Positions 53,707 to 63,598 are shown, counted from the stretch's first letter. The stretch: 64,000 nucleotides of DNA from Anaerovorax sp. IOR16 (GCF_017168145.1 NZ_JADQTL010000011.1:186001-250000); one strand, 5' to 3'. Made by a program: numbers and translations. The notes: generated by a model not told the origin, from the sequence alone.

Positions 53707-54840
53707 TTACTCTTCGCTATCCTGAGGGAAAATATATTTTTTTGTGACAGAGCTGGAATAAGTAGAATGAATCATTGCACAATAGCATGACTCAAACTCT
53801 ACAATGTCGCCTAGCTTTAAGTCTGTTTCAGAGTCTGTGATATCAAGGATTAAGTGGTCACTGCTGCCGCCTTCTACAGTAGTACCGCCAATACAAGGGC
53901 AGACACTGAAAATATCTCCGATGTCCCGTTTTCCTAAGGCAATAAGAGCTCTTTTCCGAGTGCCACGATCTACATAAGTTTGTTTTTGACCGAATGCATC
54001 AACAAAAATCTCTCCAATCGGATAAGAAGGTTTTTCTTTTATTTCAATAATTTGTGCTTTAATAATATAGTTGTTTCTACGGAATATTGGTAGGTCGAGT
54101 CCCCATATATCCTGAAGATCTCGTGCATTTGCAATTCCTTCTCCTACACGCAGGTGATTGATGCCTTCTGGGACTGTACCGTCCATGACCATAGGTAGGG
54201 TTGAAGTCGCACCTCCTGATACGACGTCAAGCTTTCGGCCGATTCTCTGTTCGATGGTTCTTGCAATCGAAACAAGCCTGTCCAGATTGACGGTATCTGG
54301 TTTAATGGAACCATAGCAGCCTAAGTTAGTTCCGATTCCATAAAGAGTGATATTTTTTAGTTCCTTTTCAATGTAGAGCGCATCTTTTATAAGTTCCTTG
54401 TCATCGATATAGCCTTCTCTTAAATCACCCAAATCCATCATTAGAATTATTTTATGGTTTTTATTTTGTTGACCGGCAAGAAAATCTAGCTGTTTTATTG
54501 TTTCCAGTTCAGAATTTAAGCTTGCATCAGTGAATTTTACAACATCCTCAAGCTCACTAGGCATAGGAATTCGAATCAATAAAACTGGAGCATCAAATCC
54601 TAGCTCACGCATGCGTTTGATGGTATTGATACGGGAATCTCCGATCATATTGCAGCCAGCCCGCATCATCTGTCTGGCGACCTCTAAATAGGAATTTTCA
54701 AAAGAATCGGTTCCTTTTACTACTCCGGTCACCCAGATTCCTTTTTCTTTGCACATATCCACCACTGTTTTTGCGTTATGATAGATACCTCCTAAATTAA
54801 TTTCCAACACAGGATAATTTTCATGTGTTGCTGAAGACAT
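53707..54840 (-). CDS. Ornithine/alanine racemase-like PLP enzyme
   Basis: A 377-residue fold-III pyridoxal-phosphate enzyme of the alanine racemase N-terminal type. The PLP lysine lies in VTGVVKGTD. RAGCNMIGDSRINTIKRM, KIILMMDLGDLREGY, LYGIGTNLGCYG and DVVSGGATSTLPM match ornithine-racemase-like proteins more than Alr. The frame is open to 54897, but AAAGGGAGGTGG sits just before the ATG at 54840, which is chosen. It is divergent from the radical SAM operon. A D-amino acid supplied to that pathway is conceivable. Confidence 0.8.
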   Translation of the reverse strand: MSSATHENYPVLEINLGGIYHNAKTVVDMCKEKGIWVTGVVKGTDSFENSYLEVARQMMRAGCNMIGDSRINTIKRMRELGFDAPVLLIRIPMPSELEDVVKFTDASLNSELETIKQLDFLAGQQNKNHKIILMMDLGDLREGYIDDKELIKDALYIEKELKNITLYGIGTNLGCYGSIKPDTVNLDRLVSIARTIEQRIGRKLDVVSGGATSTLPMVMDGTVPEGINHLRVGEGIANARDLQDIWGLDLPIFRRNNYIIKAQIIEIKEKPSYPIGEIFVDAFGQKQTYVDRGTRKRALIALGKRDIGDIFSVCPCIGGTTVEGGSSDHLILDITDSETDLKLGDIVEFESCYCAMIHSTYSSSVTKKYIFPQDSEE

Positions 54841-54937
54841 AGGACCACCTCCCTTTTTAATTTCATTATAAACGATTTCACTTATATAGATACTCATTTC
54901 TTAAAAAAGATTTATAATTTTATATTTTTTTTTAAAT

Positions 54938-54963
54938 GTATTGAATTACCGGTGAATTAATAC
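54938..54963. promoter_or_regulatory. Imperfect palindrome in the divergent intergenic region
   Basis: GTATTGAATTACCGGTGAAT followed by TAATAC. The arms differ by one indel around CCGG. It is a possible operator between the racemase and the radical SAM operon. Confidence 0.4.
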
Positions 54964-55055
54964 GAGATAAAAAAGAATCGTTTTTCTCCTCAGAGCATCT
55001 TTAAGTATGAGAGGGAAAATAAATCTTTGATTGCAAAGAAAGGAGTGTATTACAT

Positions 55056-56777
55056 GTGAAAAAAAACACGGATCTTTTATTGGTGTCCTGCGGCAGCAAA
55101 GTTATTGACTACCCCGCTTTGGCGTTGCCGCAGCTGACCGGCTATTTAAGAAAACGGGGTGTATCGGTAATGCAGATCGATTTAAACATTCTGTTAAAGG
55201 ACCAGATTTTGACAAGCGAGTATCTTCTGGAGCTTTACTATGAAATATTGCCACTTCTTCTTATGAAAAATTATACTTATCGCGAGACATATCTTACGCT
55301 TAAAGATTTTTATGATTGTTTAAGTGTATTTAGGAAAAAGTATCACTTTTATCAATTGGAAAAGGTAAAAAAAGATTTACAGAACCGGGAATACTTTAAG
55401 CTACAAAACAGAAGCTTCATGGAGAAGGTAAAAATATTATTCCGGATATCAAAGCATTTGGATTTTTTATTTGCTATACTGCCTTATGTTTTGGACTTTT
55501 CACCAGGGGCTTCTCTTCATTTAAAGCTGCAGACACTGATTAGACAGGAACTGGTTGATATTTCTACAGAACACCCTATGATGATCGGATTCTCTGTCAT
55601 AACGACACAAAACAGCTTCTCTCTGTGGATGGCTCACCAATTGAAAAATAAGTTTCAGTATGCAGGAAGTATTGTATTTGGGGGATCGCAGCCAACAAAA
55701 TTTGAAGAATTGTATCTGAAAAATAATGAATGCATTGATTTTGTTGTATTCGGCGAAGGAGAAGAGCCTTTATTCCGCCTGATTCATGAGATGAAAACAA
55801 AAAAGAATTTTGCCGATATTCCCCGTTTGATCTACAGGGATAAACTGGGAAGTATCATGAAAAATAAAAATCAAAAATTTTTAAGTAATAATTATTCTTT
55901 TTGTTTTCCGGATTATGATGGATTACCTTTAGAGAAATACTTATCCCCTGTGTTTCCGATTATGGGTTCAACAAATTGCCCGTGGAAAAAATGTCAGTTT
56001 TGCGCACACCGAACTTCCTTTAAGGAAGATTATAGAGAAAGAAATCCAAAGGACATTGTTAATGAAATGAAGTTTATGTATCAAAAATATAACATTAAAA
56101 TTTTTCATTTTGCTGATGAAACAATGACTAAGAATCATGGAGTTGAAATTTCAAAAATTATTGAAAAAGAAAGGTTGCCGTTTTTATGGATGTCCTTTGG
56201 ACGGCTCGATGATGAATTTGACCGTTCTGCATTGGAACAATTATATCGAGGAGGTGCGCGCGTTATTGAATGGGGATTGGAATCAGCTTCTGATAAAGTT
56301 TTAAAAAAGATGAATAAAGGAATCAGCGTATCAAAAGCGCAGGAAATCCTCTGTTACGCAGGAGAGGCGGGAATTAGGAACAAAGTATTGACCTGGCATA
56401 ATTATCCCGGCGAAGGGATAGAAGATGTCATTCGGACAATAAGTCTTGTGGAAAAAAATACGGATTGTAGCTTTGCTGTTCCAATGCTGACATTAAAGCA
56501 GCAGCTGGTTTTACAGGTAGGCTCTCCGCTTTATGATGAGGTGTTTTATCAAGACGGAAAATTAAAATATTTCGACAAGGTTTGGCATCCGAATTCCGAG
56601 TACAGCATCAATGCAAAATTTTATTCCAAAACAAATTCTGACTTTGAAAAAAATCAGGTCATTGAGAGTTATCTGAAAAAGATTAAAAAATATTGTGATA
56701 CAAAGGATATTTTTATAGCGTTCAACGAAAATGTAACGCTGGATCTATTGTTATGTGAGAAAGGAAAATGGCAATGA
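55056..56777 (+). CDS. B12-binding-domain radical SAM protein A
   Basis: 573 residues. The N-terminal cobalamin-binding-like domain has YPALALPQLTGYLRKRGVSV and later IVFGGSQPTKFE...VVFGEGEEPL. The radical SAM motif near residue 310 is STNCPWKKCQFCAHR (CX4CX2C), followed by IFHFADETMTKNHG and RVIEWGLESASDKVLKKMNKG. The start is GTG at 55056, with AAAGGAGTG upstream. It is about 30 percent alike by eye to the product at 57747, so the two are paralogues. First gene of an operon. B12 radical SAM enzymes often methylate unreactive carbons or rearrange peptides; the substrate is unknown. Confidence 0.85.
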   Translation: MKKNTDLLLVSCGSKVIDYPALALPQLTGYLRKRGVSVMQIDLNILLKDQILTSEYLLELYYEILPLLLMKNYTYRETYLTLKDFYDCLSVFRKKYHFYQLEKVKKDLQNREYFKLQNRSFMEKVKILFRISKHLDFLFAILPYVLDFSPGASLHLKLQTLIRQELVDISTEHPMMIGFSVITTQNSFSLWMAHQLKNKFQYAGSIVFGGSQPTKFEELYLKNNECIDFVVFGEGEEPLFRLIHEMKTKKNFADIPRLIYRDKLGSIMKNKNQKFLSNNYSFCFPDYDGLPLEKYLSPVFPIMGSTNCPWKKCQFCAHRTSFKEDYRERNPKDIVNEMKFMYQKYNIKIFHFADETMTKNHGVEISKIIEKERLPFLWMSFGRLDDEFDRSALEQLYRGGARVIEWGLESASDKVLKKMNKGISVSKAQEILCYAGEAGIRNKVLTWHNYPGEGIEDVIRTISLVEKNTDCSFAVPMLTLKQQLVLQVGSPLYDEVFYQDGKLKYFDKVWHPNSEYSINAKFYSKTNSDFEKNQVIESYLKKIKKYCDTKDIFIAFNENVTLDLLLCEKGKWQ

Positions 56778-57727
56778 AGACGAACGATGTAAAATTTGTA
56801 AAGGCAGAGTGTAGCTTGACAAAAAGAATTTGGGTGGAGGTAGATAGGGATCTATCAGTAAATAAAACAATTACGCAAATTAAAAAGATAATAGGAAATC
56901 CGCTGGAATCTTCTGCATTGCAGATAAAAATGGTACTAAAAGAAAAAGACAGGAAGCTGGAAGATTGCTTGATTCAATTAATAAAAGAGATTCATTCTAT
57001 TAAGGTAGGGTATGAAAAAAGCTATCCTTTAATCTCTGTTTTTATGCCGTATACCTATGCAGACGAAGATTTCATTTCAGCTCTTCAAGAGGTGGATTTA
57101 TACCGGCCAGGCATTCAGATATTTTTAAGCTTAACTGAAGAGGCACTTGCAGAAGGCAATGACATTGATTTTCTGCGTGTTGTTGCAGGAGAAATATATG
57201 AGAGGGAAAGATTATGTGCAAAGAACTATCTGGATACCAACACAGTATTTCTGATGGAAAAGGATGCCTCACGCTGGAATGATTTCTTACTTTTAAGCCG
57301 TCTTCTTTATACCTACAATACGGCGGATGATGTAAAAAGACCGGTTATTCAAATCTCACCGAAAATAGAAATCTCGGAAGAATTAAAGCAGAAAGTTCTT
57401 GATTATATCCGGGAGACTCCGGATATCTGGAGTCTTTTGGATATTATGTGCGGATTTATAACTCTAATACTGAAGGAAAAAGAGTTTGAAAAATTAAAAA
57501 CACATTATGTGGTTTTAAACAGTTGTGGCGCCGGTGTTTATGAATTTAAGATCAAAAATGAACAGTCAGCATTTTGCTATTATGCAGATTATAAAGAACC
57601 CTACCATCAGGATTTTGACTGCAAAAGCTGCGATTATGTAAAGGGATGTACCGGGTGTGGGATTCTTAATATCGGGGACTGTTATTCTAGGAAATGGAAG
57701 AAAAAAGCGTGTGGTGTGTGTATTTAG
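56768..57727 (+). CDS. Unknown protein with C-terminal cysteine cluster
   Basis: 319 residues, not recognised. The first ~270 residues are alpha/beta without motifs. The last ~45 carry at least seven cysteines (DCKSCDYVKGCTGCG, GDCYSR, KACGVCI), which could hold zinc or an iron-sulfur cluster. It starts inside the end of the first radical SAM gene (10-base overlap) and ends just before the second, so it is co-translated and probably works with one of them, as a substrate carrier or partner. The spacing is not CX3CX2C, so it is not itself a radical SAM enzyme. Confidence 0.7.
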   Translation: MAMKTNDVKFVKAECSLTKRIWVEVDRDLSVNKTITQIKKIIGNPLESSALQIKMVLKEKDRKLEDCLIQLIKEIHSIKVGYEKSYPLISVFMPYTYADEDFISALQEVDLYRPGIQIFLSLTEEALAEGNDIDFLRVVAGEIYERERLCAKNYLDTNTVFLMEKDASRWNDFLLLSRLLYTYNTADDVKRPVIQISPKIEISEELKQKVLDYIRETPDIWSLLDIMCGFITLILKEKEFEKLKTHYVVLNSCGAGVYEFKIKNEQSAFCYYADYKEPYHQDFDCKSCDYVKGCTGCGILNIGDCYSRKWKKKACGVCI

Positions 57728-57746
57728 AAAAGAGGAGGATTGTAAA

Positions 57747-59489
57747 ATGAATGCTTTGGATATTTCATTGGTTTCATTGCCGGTGCGTGCGATTGACCGG
57801 CCGTCTCTGAGTCTGCCGATTTTAACTTCAAATTTAAAAAAACATGGATTCTCAGTGAAACAGCGGGATTACAATATAGTTTTTCAAAATGAGGTCATTA
57901 CCGAATTCTGTTTGAAAGAACTGTATACAAATGTGCTTCCGATTCTTTTAACAACAAATTTAAATAATAAAAGTAATTATGAGGCAATAAAAGAGTTTTA
58001 CGTGTTCTTGGAAAAGACCAATAAAAAATATGGCTTTTTTCACATTCAGAAGATTAAAGAAAGGATGCAGCAAAGGAATTATAAATTTTTATCCTCTTAC
58101 GAAGATACGCAAGCTTGTAAAGCAGTTTTTTCAATAAGCAGTAAAATGAAGACCTATTTTAAATCGATAGTATATTATATTTCTTTTTTAGAAAAAAATG
58201 AAATTGATGAATATGTGAGAAATAAATACAAGAGTATTATTGATGAAATTATTCGAGATTTACCTGCCATTGTTGGTGTATCCATCATGGAGGTACAAAG
58301 AACCTTCAGCCTCTGGTTTATGCACAAACTAAGAGAAAGATATGATGGATATATTGTGGCAGGAGGATCAGATATTTCTTTAAACAAGGAGATTTATCTC
58401 GAAGAAAATGAATTTATCGATTTTCTCTCATGGGCTGAGGGAGAATATGCGATGAGGCAGTTAATAAATAAAATCAAAGAAGGTGATCAGGATTACAGTG
58501 ATATTCCAGCCTTGATTTATAGGAAAAAGGAAAAAATCCAGCGTAATGAGATGTTTGAGCAATGTGAAGAAGAATGGGACGAGGCTGACTATGAAGGATT
58601 TCCCATGAACCTATATCTTACACCTGCTTTGCAGTTATTGACTTCAAAAGGCTGTGAATGGTCCAAATGCCAGTTTTGCATGCATTGGAACTCTTATGGA
58701 TTAAAATTCAGACAGAAAAAAGTTTATCAAGTCATTGATGAAATGGAAAGACAGTCTCTGAAATATAACACCAATTTATTTATTTTCGTAGATGAAGCAA
58801 TTTCTCCGGAATATGACAGGGAATTGTCCTTGGAAATTTTAAAACGATCACTGAATGTCCGGTGGATGCAGATGAGCAGGTTGGATGATGGATATAATAC
58901 TCAGATTTTCGAAACCATGTATCAATCAGGGTGCAGAGCCATTGAATGGGGACAGGAAAGCGGTTCCCAGCAAGTGCTCGATTCTATGTGCAAAGGCACA
59001 AATGTAAAAGCTTCACAGCGCATATATCATGAAGCGGCTACGAAAGGAATCATAAACAAAACCCTTATGTTTCACAATTATCCTACAGAAGAGGTAAAAG
59101 ATTTGGTACAGTCTGTTAAATTGATTGAGAAAAACGGGAAGAACCGATTTGTAAAGCCGATGCTTACCTTAAGACATGACTTTGTTTTAAAGCTTGGTAG
59201 CCCTCTAGCACAAGCAGCATTTGAAGACAAGTCAGGAGAAGTATTTGCTAAGGTTTGGAAGCCTGCGTCTCTTTATAACCTAAATGCGAAATATATTTCA
59301 GCAAAAAATGAAGATAAAGCTAAAAAGATGATGATTGAAGAGTATTTAAACGATATGAGTGAACATTATCGAAGGTTGAATGTATACCTTACAAATAATG
59401 AGGATATTGCGATGGATCTGGTGTTGATAAAAGAAAAAGAGGATGGAAGCATTCTCAGTGTCGATGTATATCAGCCGTATGGATATTAA
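57747..59489 (+). CDS. B12-binding-domain radical SAM protein B
   Basis: A 580-residue paralogue of the protein at 55056. The same layout holds: RPSLSLPILTSNLKKHGFSV, GYIVAGGSDISLNKE, FLSWAEGEYAMRQL, then TSKGCEWSKCQFCMHWNS (CX4CX2C) near residue 305, and RAIEWGQESGSQQVLDSMCKG. The C-terminal region (LTLRHDFVLKLGSPL, KVWKPASLYNLNAKY) is shared with its paralogue. AGAGGAGG precedes ATG 57747; an upstream frame from 57657 overlaps the previous gene and is not used. Two such enzymes in one operon imply two related radical steps. Confidence 0.85.
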   Translation: MNALDISLVSLPVRAIDRPSLSLPILTSNLKKHGFSVKQRDYNIVFQNEVITEFCLKELYTNVLPILLTTNLNNKSNYEAIKEFYVFLEKTNKKYGFFHIQKIKERMQQRNYKFLSSYEDTQACKAVFSISSKMKTYFKSIVYYISFLEKNEIDEYVRNKYKSIIDEIIRDLPAIVGVSIMEVQRTFSLWFMHKLRERYDGYIVAGGSDISLNKEIYLEENEFIDFLSWAEGEYAMRQLINKIKEGDQDYSDIPALIYRKKEKIQRNEMFEQCEEEWDEADYEGFPMNLYLTPALQLLTSKGCEWSKCQFCMHWNSYGLKFRQKKVYQVIDEMERQSLKYNTNLFIFVDEAISPEYDRELSLEILKRSLNVRWMQMSRLDDGYNTQIFETMYQSGCRAIEWGQESGSQQVLDSMCKGTNVKASQRIYHEAATKGIINKTLMFHNYPTEEVKDLVQSVKLIEKNGKNRFVKPMLTLRHDFVLKLGSPLAQAAFEDKSGEVFAKVWKPASLYNLNAKYISAKNEDKAKKMMIEEYLNDMSEHYRRLNVYLTNNEDIAMDLVLIKEKEDGSILSVDVYQPYGY

Positions 59490-59508
59490 ACCAAAGGAGG
59501 AAGAGGGT

Positions 59509-60669
59509 ATGCGAAAAAAATATATCAACTATTTTAAATATGCTTCTGTAGATTATATGATTGATAAGGATGGGTTTTTGAATTTTCTCGAAGTCAATGA
59601 CAATACTTTGGCCCCATATTTTATTGAAAAAAAAAGTGAAATCGTTGAACGAGATACTGCGGCAGGAAATCCAATTTTTAACTTAAATAGACATCATAAA
59701 TTACTTTTTTTAGATTGTTTTCGTAAAAATTTAAAGGAAGGACAACAAATTGCTATTGTTTGTAAAGAAAAAGGCGTAAAAAGCGGTATTGAAAATGAAG
59801 TGCAATACATAAAAAAACTTTTTAATCAGAATGGATTTCAGGCAGACATCTACACCCCAGATGATTTTATTGAGCAAGAGGGTGAATTGAGAATCAAAAA
59901 AACCGGAGAAAAACCTGATTTAATTTTCCGGCGGAATTTCAGCTTTCCGGAATCTGGTTTATCTATCAATGTCATCAATGATCTTTGCGTACGAAACATT
60001 GCTAATGATAAATTTAAGGTTCTCCAGTCTGTTCGCCTTCTAGAAAAATACTTTCCGGTACTTCGGGTCCCTGAAACTTATAAGGCAGAATACACGGAGG
60101 AAATTTTAAAATGGGTTTTCTTTTTTCAGCAAAAAGGTGAGGATTGCATTATAAAGCCCAATTGCCTTTATGGTGGGCAAGGTCTTCTTCTTATAAAATG
60201 CAGTGACAGCAAGGAAGAGGTATACCGAAGGATTGGGCAAATAAATCCGGTCGAGGGTGGTTATATCGTTCAGCGTAAAATTGAAGCAGCACGGTTTCGT
60301 TCCGGTAATTCAAAAAAATATTGCTTTGACATCCGTTGTATGGTTTATGGTGGCAGGATGGCCGGCATTGAGGGACGACGGTCAGGGGTTCCCTTTGCCG
60401 AAAATGAAGAAAAAGGCCTAATCACAAATATTGCAAGAAACGGAGTCGATTTGATAGTAGTATCCGGGCCGGTATCCCGTCATAATTATGCAGTCAGAAA
60501 AATGAAATGTGAAGGAGAGCTTTCGTCGTTGGATTTTAAAGTAGACCGAAATTATCTGATGTTATCCTATGGGCTGGTAAAATGCATGCGTAATTTGTCG
60601 GAAAGGATTGTGGAAGCTGTTGATTCGCAGATTAAAAATGAAAGAATCGAGGGAAAAGAAAATGCGTAA
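59509..60669 (+). CDS. ATP-grasp family ligase 1
   Basis: 386 residues. The C-terminal half has an ATP-grasp fold: CIIKPNCLYGGQGLLLIKC (ATP loop), YIVQRKIEA, FDIRCMVYGGRMAGIEGRRSGVPF and NIARNGVDLI. The N-terminal half (EIVERDTAAGNPIFNLNRHH, PDLIFRRNFSFPE) fits a glutathione-synthetase-like pre-ATP region. These enzymes join a carboxylate to an amine through an acyl phosphate. AAAGGAGGAAGAG precedes the ATG at 59509. It overlaps the next ligase gene by eight bases. Confidence 0.82.
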   Translation: MRKKYINYFKYASVDYMIDKDGFLNFLEVNDNTLAPYFIEKKSEIVERDTAAGNPIFNLNRHHKLLFLDCFRKNLKEGQQIAIVCKEKGVKSGIENEVQYIKKLFNQNGFQADIYTPDDFIEQEGELRIKKTGEKPDLIFRRNFSFPESGLSINVINDLCVRNIANDKFKVLQSVRLLEKYFPVLRVPETYKAEYTEEILKWVFFFQQKGEDCIIKPNCLYGGQGLLLIKCSDSKEEVYRRIGQINPVEGGYIVQRKIEAARFRSGNSKKYCFDIRCMVYGGRMAGIEGRRSGVPFAENEEKGLITNIARNGVDLIVVSGPVSRHNYAVRKMKCEGELSSLDFKVDRNYLMLSYGLVKCMRNLSERIVEAVDSQIKNERIEGKENA

Positions 60670-61525
60670 AAAAGTCGGGATTGTAAGCATGAATTACGAT
60701 CAATGGGAAATCGGTCAAATCATTGAAGCTGTCCGAAGTAATAGCTATGATGTGGATTTAATGGATCCCAGAAAAGAGGTGCTGACTCTCGACAAGATTT
60801 ATAATGAAGGGAGCAAATATCAATCTGTTCTCGGGAGAGTCGAAAGACCGATTTTGCAAAGCGGACTTATGCTTTTAAAAGAATTAGAGCTTAACGGGGA
60901 GCGAATGGTCAATAATTTTCAGGCCATACAATACGGTCAGAATAAGTGCTACACAAGCATGCTTTTAGCAAAGAAAAAAATTCGCCACCCAAAGACAATC
61001 TGTTCCTACACAAATCAAGTTGCGGAGATTCTTTCACAAATCAAGGAATTTACATATCCCATCGTATTTAAACCTATTTCCGGAGGACGGGGAGAGGGGG
61101 TGAGCAGAGCCTGCTGTCTTGAAGAAGCGATCGAACTGATTACAGTTTTAACAAACTGCAGCGTTCCGTTTTATATACAAGAATTTATTCGTAATAAACA
61201 GCAGAAAGGTTATTTTGATTATAGGATTTTTGTTGTTGGAGAGGAGGCAATCGGCGGAATACGTAGACAAGCATTCGGAGAAAACTGGAAAACAAATATC
61301 TGCAATGGGGGAGTTGCACAGGAAATAAAATTAAATGATGAACTGACGCAGCTGGCTGTTGCATCTGCAAAAGCCATCGGAGCGGATATTGCTGGAATTG
61401 ATGTTATTGAAGGCGATGAAGGGTATTTTGTTCTTGAAGTAAATGTGTGCCCGTTGTTCCACGGTTTGTATGAGGCGACCGGAATCAATCCGGCTGTCAA
61501 TATAGCAAGTCTGTTGTGTGCATAA
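60662..61525 (+). CDS. ATP-grasp family ligase 2 (RimK-like)
   Basis: 287 residues. RimK/LysX-like marks: YPIVFKPISGGRGEGVSR (ATP loop), FYIQEFI, YFDYRIFVVGEEAIGGIRRQ, NICNGGVAQEI and the metal-binding end FVLEVNVCPLF, with Glu and Asn ligands. RimK-type enzymes add amino acids to a carboxylate on a peptide or protein. The ATG at 60662 lies within the end of ligase 1 (ATGCGTAA overlap), so both are made together, probably for two successive amide bonds. Confidence 0.85.
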   Translation: MRKKVGIVSMNYDQWEIGQIIEAVRSNSYDVDLMDPRKEVLTLDKIYNEGSKYQSVLGRVERPILQSGLMLLKELELNGERMVNNFQAIQYGQNKCYTSMLLAKKKIRHPKTICSYTNQVAEILSQIKEFTYPIVFKPISGGRGEGVSRACCLEEAIELITVLTNCSVPFYIQEFIRNKQQKGYFDYRIFVVGEEAIGGIRRQAFGENWKTNICNGGVAQEIKLNDELTQLAVASAKAIGADIAGIDVIEGDEGYFVLEVNVCPLFHGLYEATGINPAVNIASLLCA

Positions 61526-61548
61526 ATTCAAAGAATCAGAGGTGTAAC

Positions 61549-62694
61549 ATGAGAGCAATTATAAACGGTCATATTTTAACAATGGAGGGAAAAGATTTTG
61601 AAAACGGTTATCTTCTAGTAAAGAACGGAAAAATCGAAGAACTAGGTGACATGAAGGATTATAACTATAAAATAGACGGGGCATTTGATGTACAGGGAAA
61701 TTATGTCATGCCCGGATTGGTCGATTGCCATACACATTTGGGAATTATTTGTGATTCCGCTGTAAAAAGCAACACTGATTCCAATGAAATATGTGGTGCT
61801 CTACAGCCGCAGCTGCATGCACTTGATGCAATAAATGTTTTTGACAGAGGCTTTGAAGATGCAAGAAATTCTGGCGTGACATCAGTTGTTGTATGTCCGG
61901 GAAGTGCAAATGTGATAGGCGGACAATGTGTTGCGGTCAAGACTGCTCCGAAAAATTGTGTGGACGAACTGATCCTTAAAAGGACGGTAGCTGTCAAAGC
62001 AGCACTCGGAGAAAATACAAAAAATATGTATCGTCAACGAAACAAAGCACCTGCAACAAGAATGGGTATTGCAGCCTTATTGAGAGACGTTTTGATACAA
62101 GCGGGACTCTATAAAAAAAGGAGTCAGCAAAATAAAGACCTGTATGATTTTCGCTTTGACGCAATGCTTCCTGTAATAGAAAAAGAGCTACCGTTGAAGG
62201 TCCATGCGCACAGGTCGGACGATATATGCACCGCTCTGAGGATTGCAAAGGAATTCGATATTAAGATTTCCCTGGAACATTGCACAGAAGGATTTCTTGT
62301 TGCACAGCAGCTTAAAGAAGCGAAAATGCCGGCCGTAATCGGACCTTTGCTCATTGCAAGAGGAAAAGACGAGCTGAAAAGACAATCACAGGATACACCA
62401 GCGGTTTTATATAAAGCGGGAGTCAAATTTGCGATTATGAGTGATCATCCTTGCATGCCGGTTCACCTGCTGCTGTTAAGTGCTATTTTTGCATCCAAGC
62501 ATGGTCTGCCTGAAAAAGAAGCCCTAAAAGCAGTCACTATTTATCCGGCTGAAATTACGAATATTGATGACAGAGTCGGTAGCCTGAGTGCAGGAAAAGA
62601 TGCGGATTTTTTGATTTTAGACGGAGAACCGATGGATGCTAGAAGCCATGTTGTTTATACCTATATTGACGGGAAATTAGTTTATTCGGAATGA
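61549..62694 (+). CDS. Amidohydrolase family protein (imidazolonepropionase-like)
   Basis: 381 residues. Metal-site marks are HxH in PGLVDCHTHLG (~residue 60), the third His in LKVHAHRSDD, the fourth in ISLEHCTEG and the Asp in IMSDHPCMP. The C-terminal VGSLSAGKDADFLILDGEP is typical of COG1228-type amidohydrolases. AGAGGTG precedes the ATG. In this operon it may open or close a cyclic amide made by the ligases, or release a protecting group. The substrate is not known. Confidence 0.82.
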   Translation: MRAIINGHILTMEGKDFENGYLLVKNGKIEELGDMKDYNYKIDGAFDVQGNYVMPGLVDCHTHLGIICDSAVKSNTDSNEICGALQPQLHALDAINVFDRGFEDARNSGVTSVVVCPGSANVIGGQCVAVKTAPKNCVDELILKRTVAVKAALGENTKNMYRQRNKAPATRMGIAALLRDVLIQAGLYKKRSQQNKDLYDFRFDAMLPVIEKELPLKVHAHRSDDICTALRIAKEFDIKISLEHCTEGFLVAQQLKEAKMPAVIGPLLIARGKDELKRQSQDTPAVLYKAGVKFAIMSDHPCMPVHLLLLSAIFASKHGLPEKEALKAVTIYPAEITNIDDRVGSLSAGKDADFLILDGEPMDARSHVVYTYIDGKLVYSE

Positions 62695-62713
62695 AGGAAA
62701 GGAGATGAATTGG

Positions 62714-63598
62714 ATGCAGAAACAAAAAAGAATAGCAAATTTATCACTGATGATAATTGTATTTTTTTGGGGGTTTTCCTTCGTATGGTTAAAAATATGT
62801 GCGGAGGAAATCAATGAAATGAGTCTGCTTGCTTTACGTTTTGGTATAGGCTTTATTTTTCCGTTTCTTTTGTTTATAAAAAAAATGGTACGAGTAAATC
62901 GTGAAACGGTAAGGCATGGAATTGTCATAGGCATTATCCTATTTATTGCGTATGTTGGAGCTACCTACGGAGGATATAAAACATCAGCATCTAATGCAGG
63001 TTTTTTAGTTAGCTTATCCGTTATTATGATCCCGGTAATTGCTTTTTTTGTGACCCATAAAAAGCCTGAATGGAACGTAATCGTAAGCTGTATTATGGCA
63101 GTGGTCGGCGTTGCATTACTGACTTTTCACGGAGGATTGCATTTTAATTTTGGTGACGCATTATGCCTTCTGTGCTCTCTTTTTGTCGCATTTCAGATTA
63201 TGTATGCGGATACTATCCTTGAAAAGGTGGATGCCATCGCACTAGGAATTCTTCAAATAGGAATAGTTGCTTTGCTCTCGTTTGCAGGAACGATTTTAAC
63301 GGGACAGCTTGAGCTTCCGCAGACAAAAGCGGCATGGGGAGCTCTGCTCGTCTACGGGATAATAAATACTGCAGCGGCATTTATTGTGCAGATGACGGCG
63401 CAGCAATATACGACGCCGGAAAGTGTAGGGATTATATTCGCATTTGAACCAGCATTTAACGCGATTGCTGCAAACTTGTTTTTAGGGGAAATTCTTACAA
63501 AAAAAGGATACTTGGGAGGGATTCTTTTAATTTTGAGTCTCTTTATTGTAGAAAAAAGCGTTGCAGACAAGCTGAAAAGGTTATTCGTAAATGAATAA
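62714..63598 (+). CDS. EamA-family (drug/metabolite) transporter
   Basis: 294 residues with ten predicted membrane helices in two EamA repeats. Marks: LMIIVFFWGFSFVWLKI at the start of repeat one, LLALRFGIGFIFPFLLF, and ATYGGYKTSASNAGFLVSLSVIMIPV. Repeat two ends with TTPESVGIIFAFEPAFNAIAANLFLGE. ATG 62714 lies nine bases after AAAGGAG; ATG 62705 is too close to it. Such proteins export metabolites or amino acids, so this is the likely exporter of the cluster product. Confidence 0.88.
   Translation: MQKQKRIANLSLMIIVFFWGFSFVWLKICAEEINEMSLLALRFGIGFIFPFLLFIKKMVRVNRETVRHGIVIGIILFIAYVGATYGGYKTSASNAGFLVSLSVIMIPVIAFFVTHKKPEWNVIVSCIMAVVGVALLTFHGGLHFNFGDALCLLCSLFVAFQIMYADTILEKVDAIALGILQIGIVALLSFAGTILTGQLELPQTKAAWGALLVYGIINTAAAFIVQMTAQQYTTPESVGIIFAFEPAFNAIAANLFLGEILTKKGYLGGILLILSLFIVEKSVADKLKRLFVNE

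Noticed and set aside
63352-63570. Minus-strand frame inside the EamA transporter gene
   Set aside because: Shadow of a hydrophobic coding region with no start signals; many such antisense frames across the window were discarded for the same reason.
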